This document shows, piece by piece, positions 49,493 through 60,089 of a stretch of DNA of 64,000 nt. The DNA is from Fagopyrum homotropicum. Its lineage: Eukaryota > Streptophyta > Magnoliopsida > Caryophyllales > Polygonaceae. Both the position numbers and the translations under genes were made by a program. How positions within the stretch are numbered: the first letter of the stretch is position 1; the number at the start of each line of letters is the position of its first letter. The notes beneath the pieces are model-generated. The model made no database searches and was not told the origin of the DNA. It was given only the letters and a program-made list of their open reading frames with translations. The stretch is from the NCBI GenBank assembly GCA_033239125.1, contig BSWB01000005.1, positions 18,839,447 to 18,903,446 of the forward strand, given 5' to 3'.

Positions 49493-51183
49493 TATACGAA
49501 AGTGTACATCTACCCGTGCGAAATGAAATTATGTAACTATATAGAACCATAGAATTAGTAGAGATGTATTTTGTATATACGGACATAATTATAAGCATAA
49601 AAATAATGTATATAAGTATATAAGTTAATATATAAGTACGAATTGAGAGTTTTGAATTTATGTAAAAATAAATGAGTTGAGGAGAAAGGTTAAAAACATG
49701 TTTGACGGTATAATAAATGTAGTAGCGTAATTAGTAACCGTAGAGAAGGAGTGTTGTCCTTCTTCGATTTGTCTCGAGTTTTGACCTTATAACCTATAAG
49801 TAGCTATCCGAGAGACTTAAATTATGGGAAACAAGAAATGAAAGAAATTAAGAGAATTCCAGAATAAACTTCTAGAGTTTATGATACCAAGGGTAAAATG
49901 GTCTTTTACCGTAAGAGAGCTTTTTCCGTAATTCCTTCACATGAGGTTGGACATCGAGATGTGATTTTGATCCACATGCCTTATTTGACAGGCGTTTGAG
50001 TTACCACGAGTACGGACCGATTTGAGACTTGTTAGAGTGTAATTTGACTCATGTAAGTCCTTGCGACTTACTTAGCTGGTTTCTGGATCTTAGTTGAGTG
50101 ATAATAGTTGTGTGTGTGCAATGTTTGTTATAATAAAAATAACAACTTGTTAGGACGACCGTTGTTGTTATGTGTTAAGGCCCAAGTGTATGTATAACGG
50201 GTCGTGACATCACTGTCCAGCTCTGCCAGGAGACTGGGAGGTTCTCTATACCCAGACCATACAGGTACACGGTGAGATGCATCGGATCCACTCCTGATGG
50301 GTACACGGGGGCGGAGGCGAGGTTTGGGAATTCCTCGTGTCACAAAATAAGTATCATTAGAGTGAATGACTTAAATGAAGATAATAAATGGATTGTTTGA
50401 CAGCAGCATGAGTGTTTATTATTTTATGTGTGTGTGTGCTATTATTATTCTCCTAATGTTTAGATAACTAGCTAATGGTTGTTTTGTTATGTTTTTAGTT
50501 TTACTGCAGGTTAGAACATCAGCTGAGTTATCCGGAAGTAGTGGTCAGCCGGGTCTCCGTACTCTTTAGAGTGGGGGTTTGGGTTGTTGCTTTGTTGTCT
50601 TTCCTTTTGTTAAGACAATCAGTCTTTTCCGTTGTTTAAGTACGATAGGCTGCTAGACCGTGTTGCATTCATTACCTTTCAAACACTATTTTATGAATTT
50701 CGGTTTTTCCTTATTTGTGTCTTGTTGCAAGATCCTAGTAATATTGTTGTCAAACTGAGGTCGGGACCCATTGTGAGGTCCTAACCAGTAATGTCCCGAG
50801 TTCTGAGAATTCGGGGTGTTACATAGCGAGACTTACCCGGTGACCTATTCCCACCTTAGAAACACCTTCCCTTGCAAAATCTTAGCTTTGTCCGCTTATC
50901 TTTAAAAATCGTGAGTTGGAACCACAAGTGGATGCTTTAATCTCTAGAATCCGCATTTTCCCTTACTTGACTTATATCATCTTTGATTGCTTTGATTGCT
51001 TTTGGTTAATTGCATTATTTGACAACCGATTCAGTGTTTGATTTCGTCTTAAGTCCTTGTGATCGACCCCTGGAATTCTTGCTTTTATTACAATTGACCC
51101 GTACATTGCGGGTTCGCAACATTGTTCAAGCATACTTCTTGGGTTATAAATTTAAAGCTTGCACACAACTTTTGGAGCAAACA
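46907..51183 (+). mobile_element. Solo LTR inside the MULE
   Basis: Starts TGATAGAATG and ends GGAGCAAACA, flanked by perfect CATTG duplications (46902-46906, 51184-51188). Near its 3' end it has TTGTGATCGACCCC, ACATTGCGGGTTCGC and TTATAAATTTAAAG, shared with the solo LTR at 19805-21651. It is interrupted by the solo LTR at 48311-50823; its own length is about 1.76 kb. GACTTACCCGGT words recur at 48187-50837. Light decay suggests a moderate age. Confidence 0.87.
48311..50823 (+). mobile_element. Solo gypsy LTR nested in the solo LTR
   Basis: 2513 bp, TGTAATAACC...GGGGTGTTACA, flanked by perfect TAGCG duplications (48306-48310, 50824-50828). It matches the E1 LTR along its length in the opposite orientation, including the terminal 20 bases, the GC-rich leader, an (AT)n tract (49458-49489) and the tail. 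No interior or second LTR is present, so it formed by LTR-LTR recombination. The donor at 50053 and acceptor at 50509 define a candidate 457-nt leader intron. Confidence 0.94.
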
Positions 51184-53732
51184 CATTGCTTCAAAGATTG
51201 ACCAGATTCTTCATTAATCGGAACGGAAGGAGGCACGGAACGTCTGGATCGACAACTTTCAGTTTAAACCGCCGTTGCTGATTCTGATTGAGCAAGTAAG
51301 AATATGACTTGAACGGAAGGAGGTACTTCTAAACAGTTTAGATTTTGAAATTTTGGGGCTTTATTTTGATTTTGGTTGCTGGCAGAAATTTGGGGTTTTT
51401 ATAATTTTTGATTTTGCGATCTTGATTGCTGTGTTGGTAGGGAAAGGGCTTTATGATTTTGATTTCGGAAAATTGATAGAAATTTGGGGCTCAAAAATTT
51501 GGGGCTTAGGGTTTATCTGGAGGTGGATAATTTTGCCCCTGAGATTTAATGGGGATATGTGAATTTAACGGAGGAACAGTAACGCAGATATTTATCTTTG
51601 GTTGGGCTCAATAGTTGAGATACCATTTTGATAATTTAAACGACGGGGTACTAAAGTTTAGTTAGGGCAAAAGATGGGGTACTATTTAGACAATTTCCTC
51701 TAGTTTAAAAATAGAGATTTATTATTCCAAAAAATATATTAGTTGGAACAAAAAAATGTTACGGAAAATTTTTCAATGACATATTGTTAGTTTAATAAAT
51801 AAAGATTCTCTGACTTATAATAGATAATAGATTATATTTGAACTTCCACATCACGCCACCACGTCAGCAAAATCCGTGCTCTCTTTTAGTATGTATAATA
51901 GATAATAGATTATATTTGAACTTAACCAAAAGGCCAAGAAATGCATTATTTGTATAATATGTGAGATAACAAAATGCCTCAAAAAATTTAATCTAAATTG
52001 ATTAGGTTGATAATACTTTAAAAAAGAGAAAAAATCGTCCCAAAACATAAAACTTCAGGGAAAAACATTAAGACCCTGATAATTGTAGGTAACAATCGCA
52101 CATAATATTTGTACTTGAACTTAACCAAAAGGTCAAGAAATGTATTGTTTGTATAGTCTTTATACTCCCTATTTATACAAGTTCTAACACTATCAACTTT
52201 AAAAGCTAATCGATGTGGGATAACAAAATACCTCAAAAAAGTTTAACGTAAATATATCAAACTGATAACAAAAGATTCTCTTGCTTAAAAAATAGTTTGA
52301 AAATAAAGATTTATTGTCCAAAAAATAGATTGGATGAAGCAAAAAAAAAAGTACGTAAAATTTTTCAATAACAAATTGTTAGTTTAATAAATAAAGATTT
52401 TCTGGCTTAAAAAAATTAGTTTATAAAATAAAGATTTTTTTATTCTTTTTAATTGTTTAAATTGAACCATGAAAATCAGAAATCTATAGATATTTTAACA
52501 ATATAAAATTTTAATTGTTTCAATTGAACCATGAAAATCGCCTGGTGTAGGTATTTCGAAACAAATAAGTTTTAAAAAAAAATTTGGACTTAAAAACAAA
52601 AGATTAATGGGTATTAATTGTGAGAGCTCTATTTTCTGAATACTGCCTCCATAGAGCGTCACATCAGCGTCAATGTATACCGTTTTAGTAGAGTATATAG
52701 AATACAGATGTTAGTTTAATATTTAAAAAAACATCTCTAGCTTAAAAAATTAGTTTATAAAATAAAGATTTATTGGTCAAAAAATTGTGGGAGCTCCATT
52801 TTAACAATACTTCCACAACACATCACGTCAACAAAATCCAATAGATTATACTTGAACTTAACCAAAAAGCCAAAAGGCCAAGAAATGTATTATTTGTATT
52901 AAATGAAATTCGTGCTTTCTTTTAGTATGTATAATAGATTATACTTAAACTTAACCAAAAAGCCAAGAAATGCATTATTTGTATAATATGTGAGATAACA
53001 AAATGCCTCAAAAAATTTAGCGTAAATAGATTAGATTGATAATCCTTTAAAAAAAGAAAAAATCGTCCCAAAAAATAAAACTTCAAGGAAAACATTAAGA
53101 CCTTGATAATTGTAGGGTAACAATCGCACATAATATTTGTACTTGAACTTAACTAAAAGGTCAAGAAATATACTGCTTGTATATTCTTTAGACTCCTTAT
53201 TTATACAAGTTTTAAAACTATCCACTTAAAACTAATCGATGTGGATAATAAAATCCCTCAAAAAGTTTAACAAAATCTTTAACGTAAATAGATAAGACTG
53301 ATAACAAAAGATTCTCTTGCTTAAAAAATAGTTTAAAAATAAAGATTTATTTTTCCAAAAAATAGATTGGTTGAAGCAAAAAAAAAAAGTAACGTAAAAT
53401 TTTTCAATAACAGATTATTAGTTTAATAAATAAAGATTCTCTGAATTAAAATAAAATTATTTTACAAAATAAAGAAATTTTGTTATTCTTTTTAATTGTT
53501 TAAATTGAACCATGAGAATCGGAAATCTATAGATATTTTAACAATTTAAAATTTAATTGTTTATATTGAACATGAAAATCGCCAGGTGTAGATATTTCAA
53601 AGCAGATCAATTTAAAAAAGAAATTTGGACTTAAAAACAAAAGATTAATGGTGAGAGATCTATTTTTTGAATACTATCTCCATAGGATGCCACGTCAGCG
53701 TTAATGTATACCATTTTAGTAGAGTATATAGA

Positions 53733-54515
53733 TCCAAGTAAGTCCTTTGGGTTTACTTAGCGACTCTTATATATGAGTTGATTATATGAGTGATGTGTGC
53801 TATATGCATTATAGAATGTTTAGTCTATTGATTACCGACGTATTATTTGCCCAAGTATAATGGGCGGTGGCATCATCTGCTCAGCTCTTGCGAGAGTCTG
53901 GGAGGTTCTCCGCGACAAGGCCAGACGTGGTAGACGGGGAGATTACCGATTCACTCCATGTAGTATATGGGTCGGTGTGTCAAACCATTCCAGCTGGATA
54001 AAGAGACGGAGGCCAGAGTCATAGACTTCTAGTGCCACAACTGCAATCGGATTATGAGTGAATAACGTTAATAAGGATAATAAAGCGGTTCTCTGTGAAA
54101 GCATGTTGTGTGTTTAATTTCTACATTTACGTGTGTTTGTGCTTATATGTTCTTTATATATGAATACTTAGCTAACGGTTTATCCGTGTTGTTAGATGTT
54201 TTGCAAGATAGGGTAGCTGCTGAGTGATCCGGACGGCATGGTCAGCCGGGTTCCCGTATTTGTAGAGTTGTAGGATGGTGTGGGTTTATTTGTTTTCCTT
54301 TATTATTGACATTAGTAGCGTAGTTAGATATTAGTTTTACCCTTGGCTGAAAGTCTATTGTCAACTTGACATTTCATATTCTTATTTCATTTTCCGTATT
54401 TAACATTTATGCCTTGTTGTAAGATCATAATAAAGTTGTTGTCAAACTAAGGTCGGGACCCATTGTGAGGTCCTAACCAGTAGCTCCCCAAGTTCCGAGT
54501 ATTTGCGGTGTTACA
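53733..54515 (+). mobile_element. 3' part of a gypsy LTR
   Basis: Ends GCGGTGTTACA at 54515 and is collinear with the tails of the other LTRs, including the CAAGTAAGTCC donor (53738) and a GCAAG acceptor-like site (54207). Its left part is missing because Helitron sequence ends at 53732. Confidence 0.8.
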
Positions 54516-54723
54516 AAAGTCGGCCAAAGATAAGAAAATCGGATCTTCTAAGATAGGAAACAAGATAGAAACGAAAAAGGAAAGAAGATCTTCGCGATCT
54601 GAGGCAAATCCGCAGGGGTGGTTTGCCTTTCCGCGACTAGCCGCAGGTGCGGTGACAGACATAGTTGCCGTTGGCGGCCACTATCATCGCAGGGGCGGTG
54701 ACAGCCAAAAACCGGCTGTTACA
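54516..54723 (-). mobile_element. 5' end of a gypsy LTR, reverse orientation
   Basis: On the - strand it starts TGTAACAGCCGG at 54723 and has the GC-rich CCGCCCCTGCG words found in the LTR leader at 25740-25902. It abuts the end of a + strand LTR at 54515 without spacer. Confidence 0.65.
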
Positions 54724-55616
54724 ACGTAAATCTCGCACCATCTAACAAGAAAAAGTTCGTATATTGATCTTCTTTTTTTTTTTTTGAATTTTCCATGTTT
54801 TGTCCTATTTTTCATGTTCCATCTGATAAACTTCGTCGTATTTTCCATGTTTTGTCGTAATTTGTTTAATTTTGATTTGATTTCGATCGGCCTAAACACC
54901 ATCTCCTAAGCAACGGACTATTTTTTTAAAAGATTTTTTATTAGATTTTTTAAATGCTGAAAATTTTAAATTTATTTTTTTTATCATATTCCATCGGCCT
55001 AAACACCATCTAATAAGCAACAAACAATTTTTAAAAGTTTTGATCAAATTCATTTTTTTTAATTATCTATATTTTGTTTCTATTTTTATTGTACAAACAT
55101 TTTTCATTTTCATTTTCTTCACAAAAATTTCGTTAGTGATAAATTAGAAGATCTGTAATCTTTTTTTTTTTTATATAAAAGAGATTCGAGTGTATCTTTA
55201 ATATTTTTTTTTCAACAGAATCTTTTTTCAATAAAATTTTTATCAAATTTGATTTTTCAAAAATAGTGAATTCTTAAAAAAAATATCAGATTTTGATCGG
55301 ATTAAACACCATCTTATAAGGAACAAAATATTTTAAAAAAATGATCAAATTAATTTTTTTAAAAATCTATATTTTTTTTTATGTTTTTTTAAAAAAATAA
55401 TTTTCACAATGTCGAAAAATTTAAGGGTAAAATTTTTTAAGTTTAAATTTTTTTTTTTTCTTTACAAAGTTTTTGTTAGTGATAAATTAAAAGAGATATT
55501 TAATTTAATTTTTTTAATAAATATATTAATAGTTCCCCCACACACAAATTGATGACTTTTATTCAAAAAATATCAAATATATAATATACCCGCACAAGGT
55601 GCGGGATATAAACTAG
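54724..55616 (+). mobile_element. Helitron-like 3' portion, + orientation
   Basis: The right end is a Helitron 3' terminus: 17-base hairpin CCCGCACAAGGTGCGGG (55589-55605), a short AT spacer, and CTAG (55613-55616) followed by T. The body is AT-rich with three copies of CTAAACACCATCT (about 54892, 54992, 55304). The 5' end was not found; it may be truncated at the LTR. Confidence 0.65.
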
Positions 55617-56583
55617 TGAAAGTGGTAAAAACTAAAGGGGTACACAAACAAAAAGGAAATAAAAAAAAGGGTCTATTTTACCAAATTCTTTCTAAGAAAA
55701 TTGAACTTTATAATATTAGTTCAAAATTTTGGTATCGTTTGTTCAAACATTGCGTTCTGTTAGTTAAAACATTGTGTTTTATTAGTTTAAAAATGTAAAA
55801 ATAAAAAAATAAATAAAATATTACTAATAAATTAACAAAACAATATATCAACTAACTATAAAAAGGAGGAGGAGGATAGTTCAAATGTAATAGTTTTAAT
55901 GGTTAAATAAGATGTGCTTGGTTGTACAAAACTATAGTTGTTTTTATTTATGAGACTATCTCTTGCTCGATTTATGAACCAATATCTAACTGTTTCAATT
56001 TACAATGAGCAAAGACAAATAAGGTTGTGATATGAGACAGCATACTCGGACACTATTCGAAAAGAGCTCGACTCGTTTATTTTCACAAACACATTTTAAA
56101 ACTCTTTTAAAATTTAGTTCGGCTTTAACTTGACTTGTTTAAAAATGAGTCTTTGAACATGGTAATACCTCGAACTCTCGAAGACAAAGGATGAGTTGAT
56201 TGTACACAAAGTATTAGTGCCAAGACTGTACGTTTTCCCTGTCGTGAAAAAGATTGGGCTTGGCAGTAAGCTAGAATGGGCTTGGTGGTGACTTTGATGG
56301 GTCGCTTATGCCTCCTAATCGATGTGGGAGGGATTCGATATTTTGATTTGTTGGGGTTGGGTCCATTTGTGTGGAAAATCAAGTCAAACTCTTTGTCTGA
56401 AATCAACAAAGCTGATTGCAAGTCTTTTTGCCCGTTATTGCTTGTTATATATTTTGTTGTGTTCAAAAGTCTTCCAAAGACGATCATATAAAAAAGTAAC
56501 TGTTCCTCCCATTACTTCTTACCTACAAACGGTGGACGACCCAACTTCTTTCACGTATCTTTCTTTCTTCTTCGTTCCAGCCA
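55617..56583. other. Intergenic region, no gene recognised
   Basis: Both strands have short frames of up to 120 codons (56125-56487, -) with no recognisable domain. A CGATGTGGGAGGGATTCGAT phrase at about 56320 resembles a dispersed plant repeat motif. Confidence 0.5.
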
Positions 56584-57802
56584 ATATATATATATATAGG
56601 GTCCAGTTTCGGTAAAGAGGACCCTTGCAGATAGGAATGAGGAGAGCCCTGGTGGTGACATGTGGCATGCCACCTCACCATTTTTTTTTTCAGATTTTCT
56701 TTTTGTAACTAAAAATTGGTGTTCATACTTTTATAAGTATGTGTTCATTTTTAAAAGAGTCATTGTTCATGTTTTATCAATAAATGTTCATTTTTTCTCA
56801 ACACTAATTGCTCATTTTTGAACATTAATTGTTCATTTTTGTATTTTTTTAAAACATTTTTCGGATTTTTGTTTGAAAATTATGTTATTCTTTCAAATCG
56901 TATTAATAAAATATGATGTTCATTTTTTTACGAGTATGTATTCATTTTTTTTACAGTTATGGTGTTTATAATATGATGTTCATTTTTTAAAAAAAATTAT
57001 ACATTTCTTTATAATCGTGTTTATAATATTCAGATATCGATTACATAAAAAATTGTGAAATCAAAGAGAATACAAGACGATTCAGGTTTTGTTTCTTCAA
57101 ATTTCTACTCTCACTGTTTAGATTTTCATTCTTAAGGTTTAGGTTTCATTATGATTGATGTTTGTGTTCGAAATCAAATTTGTTTGAATCATTTTGTGCT
57201 TGATAAGTTTGATTGAGAAAATACATGTATATACATATGTTGAGTTGGTCTAATAGCTCCAATTGAAGAATCTATATGTTCCTTTTAGTGTGCACACAAT
57301 CTGTTCGGCAAAATGCCTTATAGAAAAATAGTTTATAATATTTACAAGAACAATAACATAAAAAGTATGAACACTGACAAATAAAAACATGAACAATGAC
57401 GTATAAAAGTATGAACACCGATGAGTTATTTATAACTTTGACACATACATAACATATTATGATCATCTTTTAACGTTTTGTGATGAGTTTTTTATTTTTT
57501 GTGGTTATATACTATAAATGAACATCTATGCATTATAAAATGAACACAAAAGAATAAATGGACATCAAACTTTGATGAATAAAAATACTATGAACATCGA
57601 TGTGTAAAAACATGAACAATGACGTATAAAAGTATGAACACCGATGACTAATTTGAACGTAAGGGTATTTTTTCAGATTTTAAGTCAATTTACAAAAATG
57701 CCATTAATGATGATCGTGTGGGAGCCCTTGATTTAAATTCATCCAATGACTTACAACCCTCCTAATTCCTATCTACAAGCTCTCTCCTCACTTGAACTAA
57801 AA

Positions 57803-57865
<63 letters not shown>
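56584..57865. mobile_element. Micron-like element flanked by (TA)n
   Basis: The segment starts and ends in TA microsatellite (56584-56598, 57805-57865). Just inside, the ends are imperfect inverted copies: AGATAGGAATGAGGAGAG on the left, and TAGATAGGAATTAGGAGG on the reverse strand at the right. The left half is rich in TGTTCATTTTT, the right half in ATGAACA. ACAATGACGTATAAAAGTATG occurs twice (57395-57416, 57620-57641). This fits microsatellite-targeting elements such as rice Micron. No coding sequence seen. Confidence 0.6.
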
Positions 57866-57868
<3 letters not shown>

Positions 57869-58205
57869 AGAGTTTATTGAGATTTATGAACATATTCGGA
57901 CAATAATATGATATTACGTGAATCTAATATATATGTGCTAGATCTACTTTTCACAGTAACAATTTTTTTAATTAGGATGGAACCCGAAGACGTTTCACAA
58001 TATCTAAAATTGTAGCATTGTTAATCAGAACCGGTTCCTAACAGAACCGAACCTGCTTTTACAGATCAATGTGGTTTCTCTTAATTATTTGCTGACATTT
58101 TTTCAAACCAAACCGTTATAAAAACAGTTTGGTTTGGTTTGCTTCCTTAGAATAAAAATCGATAGGAACCATTTGTATTTTTTAGGTAAACTACTAAAAG
58201 TAAAT

Positions 58206-58266
<61 letters not shown>

Positions 58267-58390
58267 ATTAAAAGAGGCATTAGTCTCTTTCTTTGGTATA
58301 ATGACTATAATATTGTCTTATATTCCGCTCTACAATTTATTTGTTTCTCACTAAATCGGCTTTTTTAGTTTTTCTTCTTTTAATTTAGAC
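57866..58390. other. Non-coding spacer with (AT)n
   Basis: Contains a TA run at 58208-58260 and a small hairpin of CAAACC/GGTTTG words near 58105-58140. No gene seen. Confidence 0.6.
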
Positions 58391-58393
58391 TAA

Positions 58394-58685
58394 GGGCCCG
58401 TTTGGTTCCAACACCGGAAACGGAAACGGAATGGAAACGAATTTAGTCAATATGTATATCCATATTCATGCAATTCTATGGAATCATTCCTTGTGTTTAC
58501 ATGCAAAATGCACTTGTCTCCCCATATTTTGTTACCCTATAGGGTATCAAAAGTAATCAAATTCAACTTCAATTAGTTCAAATCACAAGGAATGATTCCA
58601 ACAACTTTCATGAACAAAGGTATAAATATGGACTAGATTCGTTTCCATTCCGTTTCCGATTCCGGAGTTCAAACCAAACGGGCCC
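58394..58685. mobile_element. Tourist-like MITE
   Basis: 292 bp with long inverted ends GGGCCCGTTTGGTT...AACCAAACGGGCCC and GGAAACGGAATGGAAACGAA repeated in inverse near each end. It is flanked by TAA on both sides (58391-58393, 58686-58688), the 3-bp site of PIF/Harbinger elements. Confidence 0.9.
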
Positions 58686-58740
58686 TAAAAGTTTTCAATT
58701 CTCACACTTATAGGGCAGTTAGTGCAAGATAGGCTTAAGG

Positions 58741-58800
58741 TTTCAAATTTATCTTCCATTACAGCAATGATTTCAAATTTATCTTCCATTATAGCAATGA
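58741..58800. repeat. 30-bp tandem duplication
   Basis: Two adjacent 30-base units starting TTTCAAATTTATC differ at one base. Confidence 0.97.
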
Positions 58801-59690
58801 TTAGTTACTTATGACCCGGTTACTTGTATATTGATTTATTTTCGAGTTTATAAACTACATGAGTTTATATGGGTTTATAGTTTATTTTAAGGTTTATTTC
58901 TTGATGGGTTTATATAAATAAATCAAATAAGGTCGTTTACTTAGAGTTTATTTTACTTCAAAAGACTCGATTGTCCCAAAAAAACCGAACAATAACGTTG
59001 AATGCCTAGGGATGAACAAATAATATCAAGATGGAAAATCACAAGGTCAAAATCGAGTTTTAAACAAAAATAAACTCATGCAAGCAAAAATAATCTTGTT
59101 CTGAAAAGATTATTTTTGAGTGGTTTATAAACCCAAATAAACCCCTAGAGAAATAAATCGATCACTAAGTTTATTCTAAGACATGCTTGAATTATTGAGA
59201 ATTAGAGAAAATTAAGACAAATCATGTATAAATTAAAAACATGTATATATTCAACAAAATTAAAATATGAGGACTTAACTCTACAATTCAAATGTAAATG
59301 AAAGTGGTAAAATAGTTCTAGTTCGCTTCAAAACGGTTCCTTTGAGATTTGATTATAAACGGTCCACTCATTAAAAATACAAGAACCAAACCGTTACCTA
59401 AAAAACGGTTCGATTCCTTAATTGATTCGGTTCTAAACGATTTCACATCTTAAAACTATAAGAATCGAACCACGTACCTAAAATATTTTGGTCCCTACTT
59501 TTTAAAAATTATTATGTAGGAACAGTTTAACAACCCTATATTGAGACATGACCAAATTTAGTTAATCTTAAGAATATTTATACATACTCGAGCACAGCTA
59601 AGTTTTGGAGTTAAACCTGAACCTAACTCGAATAAGTGGCCTCAAAAGATTTCGTAACAAAAATCATTAGATGCCTTTCTAGGTTTATGT
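58801..59690. other. AT-rich region upstream of the phosphatase gene
   Basis: No gene seen. CGGTTC/GAACCG words recur at 59325-59480 on both strands and again at 58025-58060, which looks like a decayed repeat. Confidence 0.5.
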
Positions 59691-59984
59691 GAAATGTGAA
59701 CGACCCGTAAAACTCTTTTCTTTTCCTTCTTTTAATGTTGAGGACAGTGCTGTGGTTGGATCTGCTTACCCAACTTCTACATTTTCTTCAATTTACATTA
59801 CATCATATAATCAAATTCACGTCAAATCGCACATTATATCAACAATTTTCAATAATTCATCCATTACGTTCCAAAAAAAAGAAAAAACACCTTTTTGACA
59901 AGAAAATGTCGAGTGAAAATCAAGATACCATGATTCCACAGAAAAGAGAGGCGTGAAGAACTCATATTAAAATCCAATTTTCAT

Positions 59985-59992
59985 TTATAAAT
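59985..59992 (+). promoter_or_regulatory. Candidate TATA box of the phosphatase gene
   Basis: TTATAAAT lies 105 bases before the first ATG and is the only clear TATA-like word close upstream. Inferred; no transcript evidence. Confidence 0.4.
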
Positions 59993-60066
59993 AATTAATG
60001 AAACGACAAATATAGATAATGCCATTGCCCGTGAACCATCTATGATCTCATAACTCCAGACCAAGA

Positions 60067-60074
60067 GCATATTC
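60067..60074 (+). promoter_or_regulatory. Candidate P1BS (PHR1 binding site)
   Basis: GCATATTC fits the GNATATNC consensus bound by PHR1-type phosphate-starvation regulators. It lies 16 bases before the first ATG, in the likely 5' leader. One match could be chance, but the gene downstream belongs to a family often induced by phosphate starvation. Confidence 0.4.
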
Positions 60075-60089
60075 AGGGAGGAGTGAAGA

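Larger units (their letters stand above)
46047..51700. mobile_element. Mutator-like element (MULE) with long terminal inverted repeats
   Basis: Left arm 46047-46412 and right arm 51322-51700 are inverted copies of about 370 bp, starting GAAAATTGTCTAAAC at the left and GAAATTGTCTAAATAG at the right (reverse strand). The flanks carry a perfect 9-bp duplication TAGTTTAAA (46038-46046, 51701-51709), the size typical of Mutator. Without the later insertions the element is close to 1.4 kb. No transposase is seen. The host DNA is a Helitron module whose other copies run on uninterrupted. Confidence 0.9.
45422..53732 (-). mobile_element. Stacked Helitron-like units
   Basis: AT-rich sequence with at least three copies of one module (about 45790-46040, 52000-52330 and 53030-53360; shared phrases include AACCAAAAGGTCAAGAAAT and CCCTATTTATACAAGTT). 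Helitron-type 5' ends on the - strand lie at 52701 and 53732 (TCTATATACTCTACTAAAA) and weaker ones near 45745, 51900 and 52930. No hairpin 3' end is seen between units, so they are truncated or nested. The first module is split by a Mutator-like element. Short frames here are A/T-rich chance products. Confidence 0.6.

Noticed and set aside
56125..56487. 120-codon frame on the - strand
   Set aside because: No recognisable domain, and an equally long frame lies on the other strand; left as intergenic.
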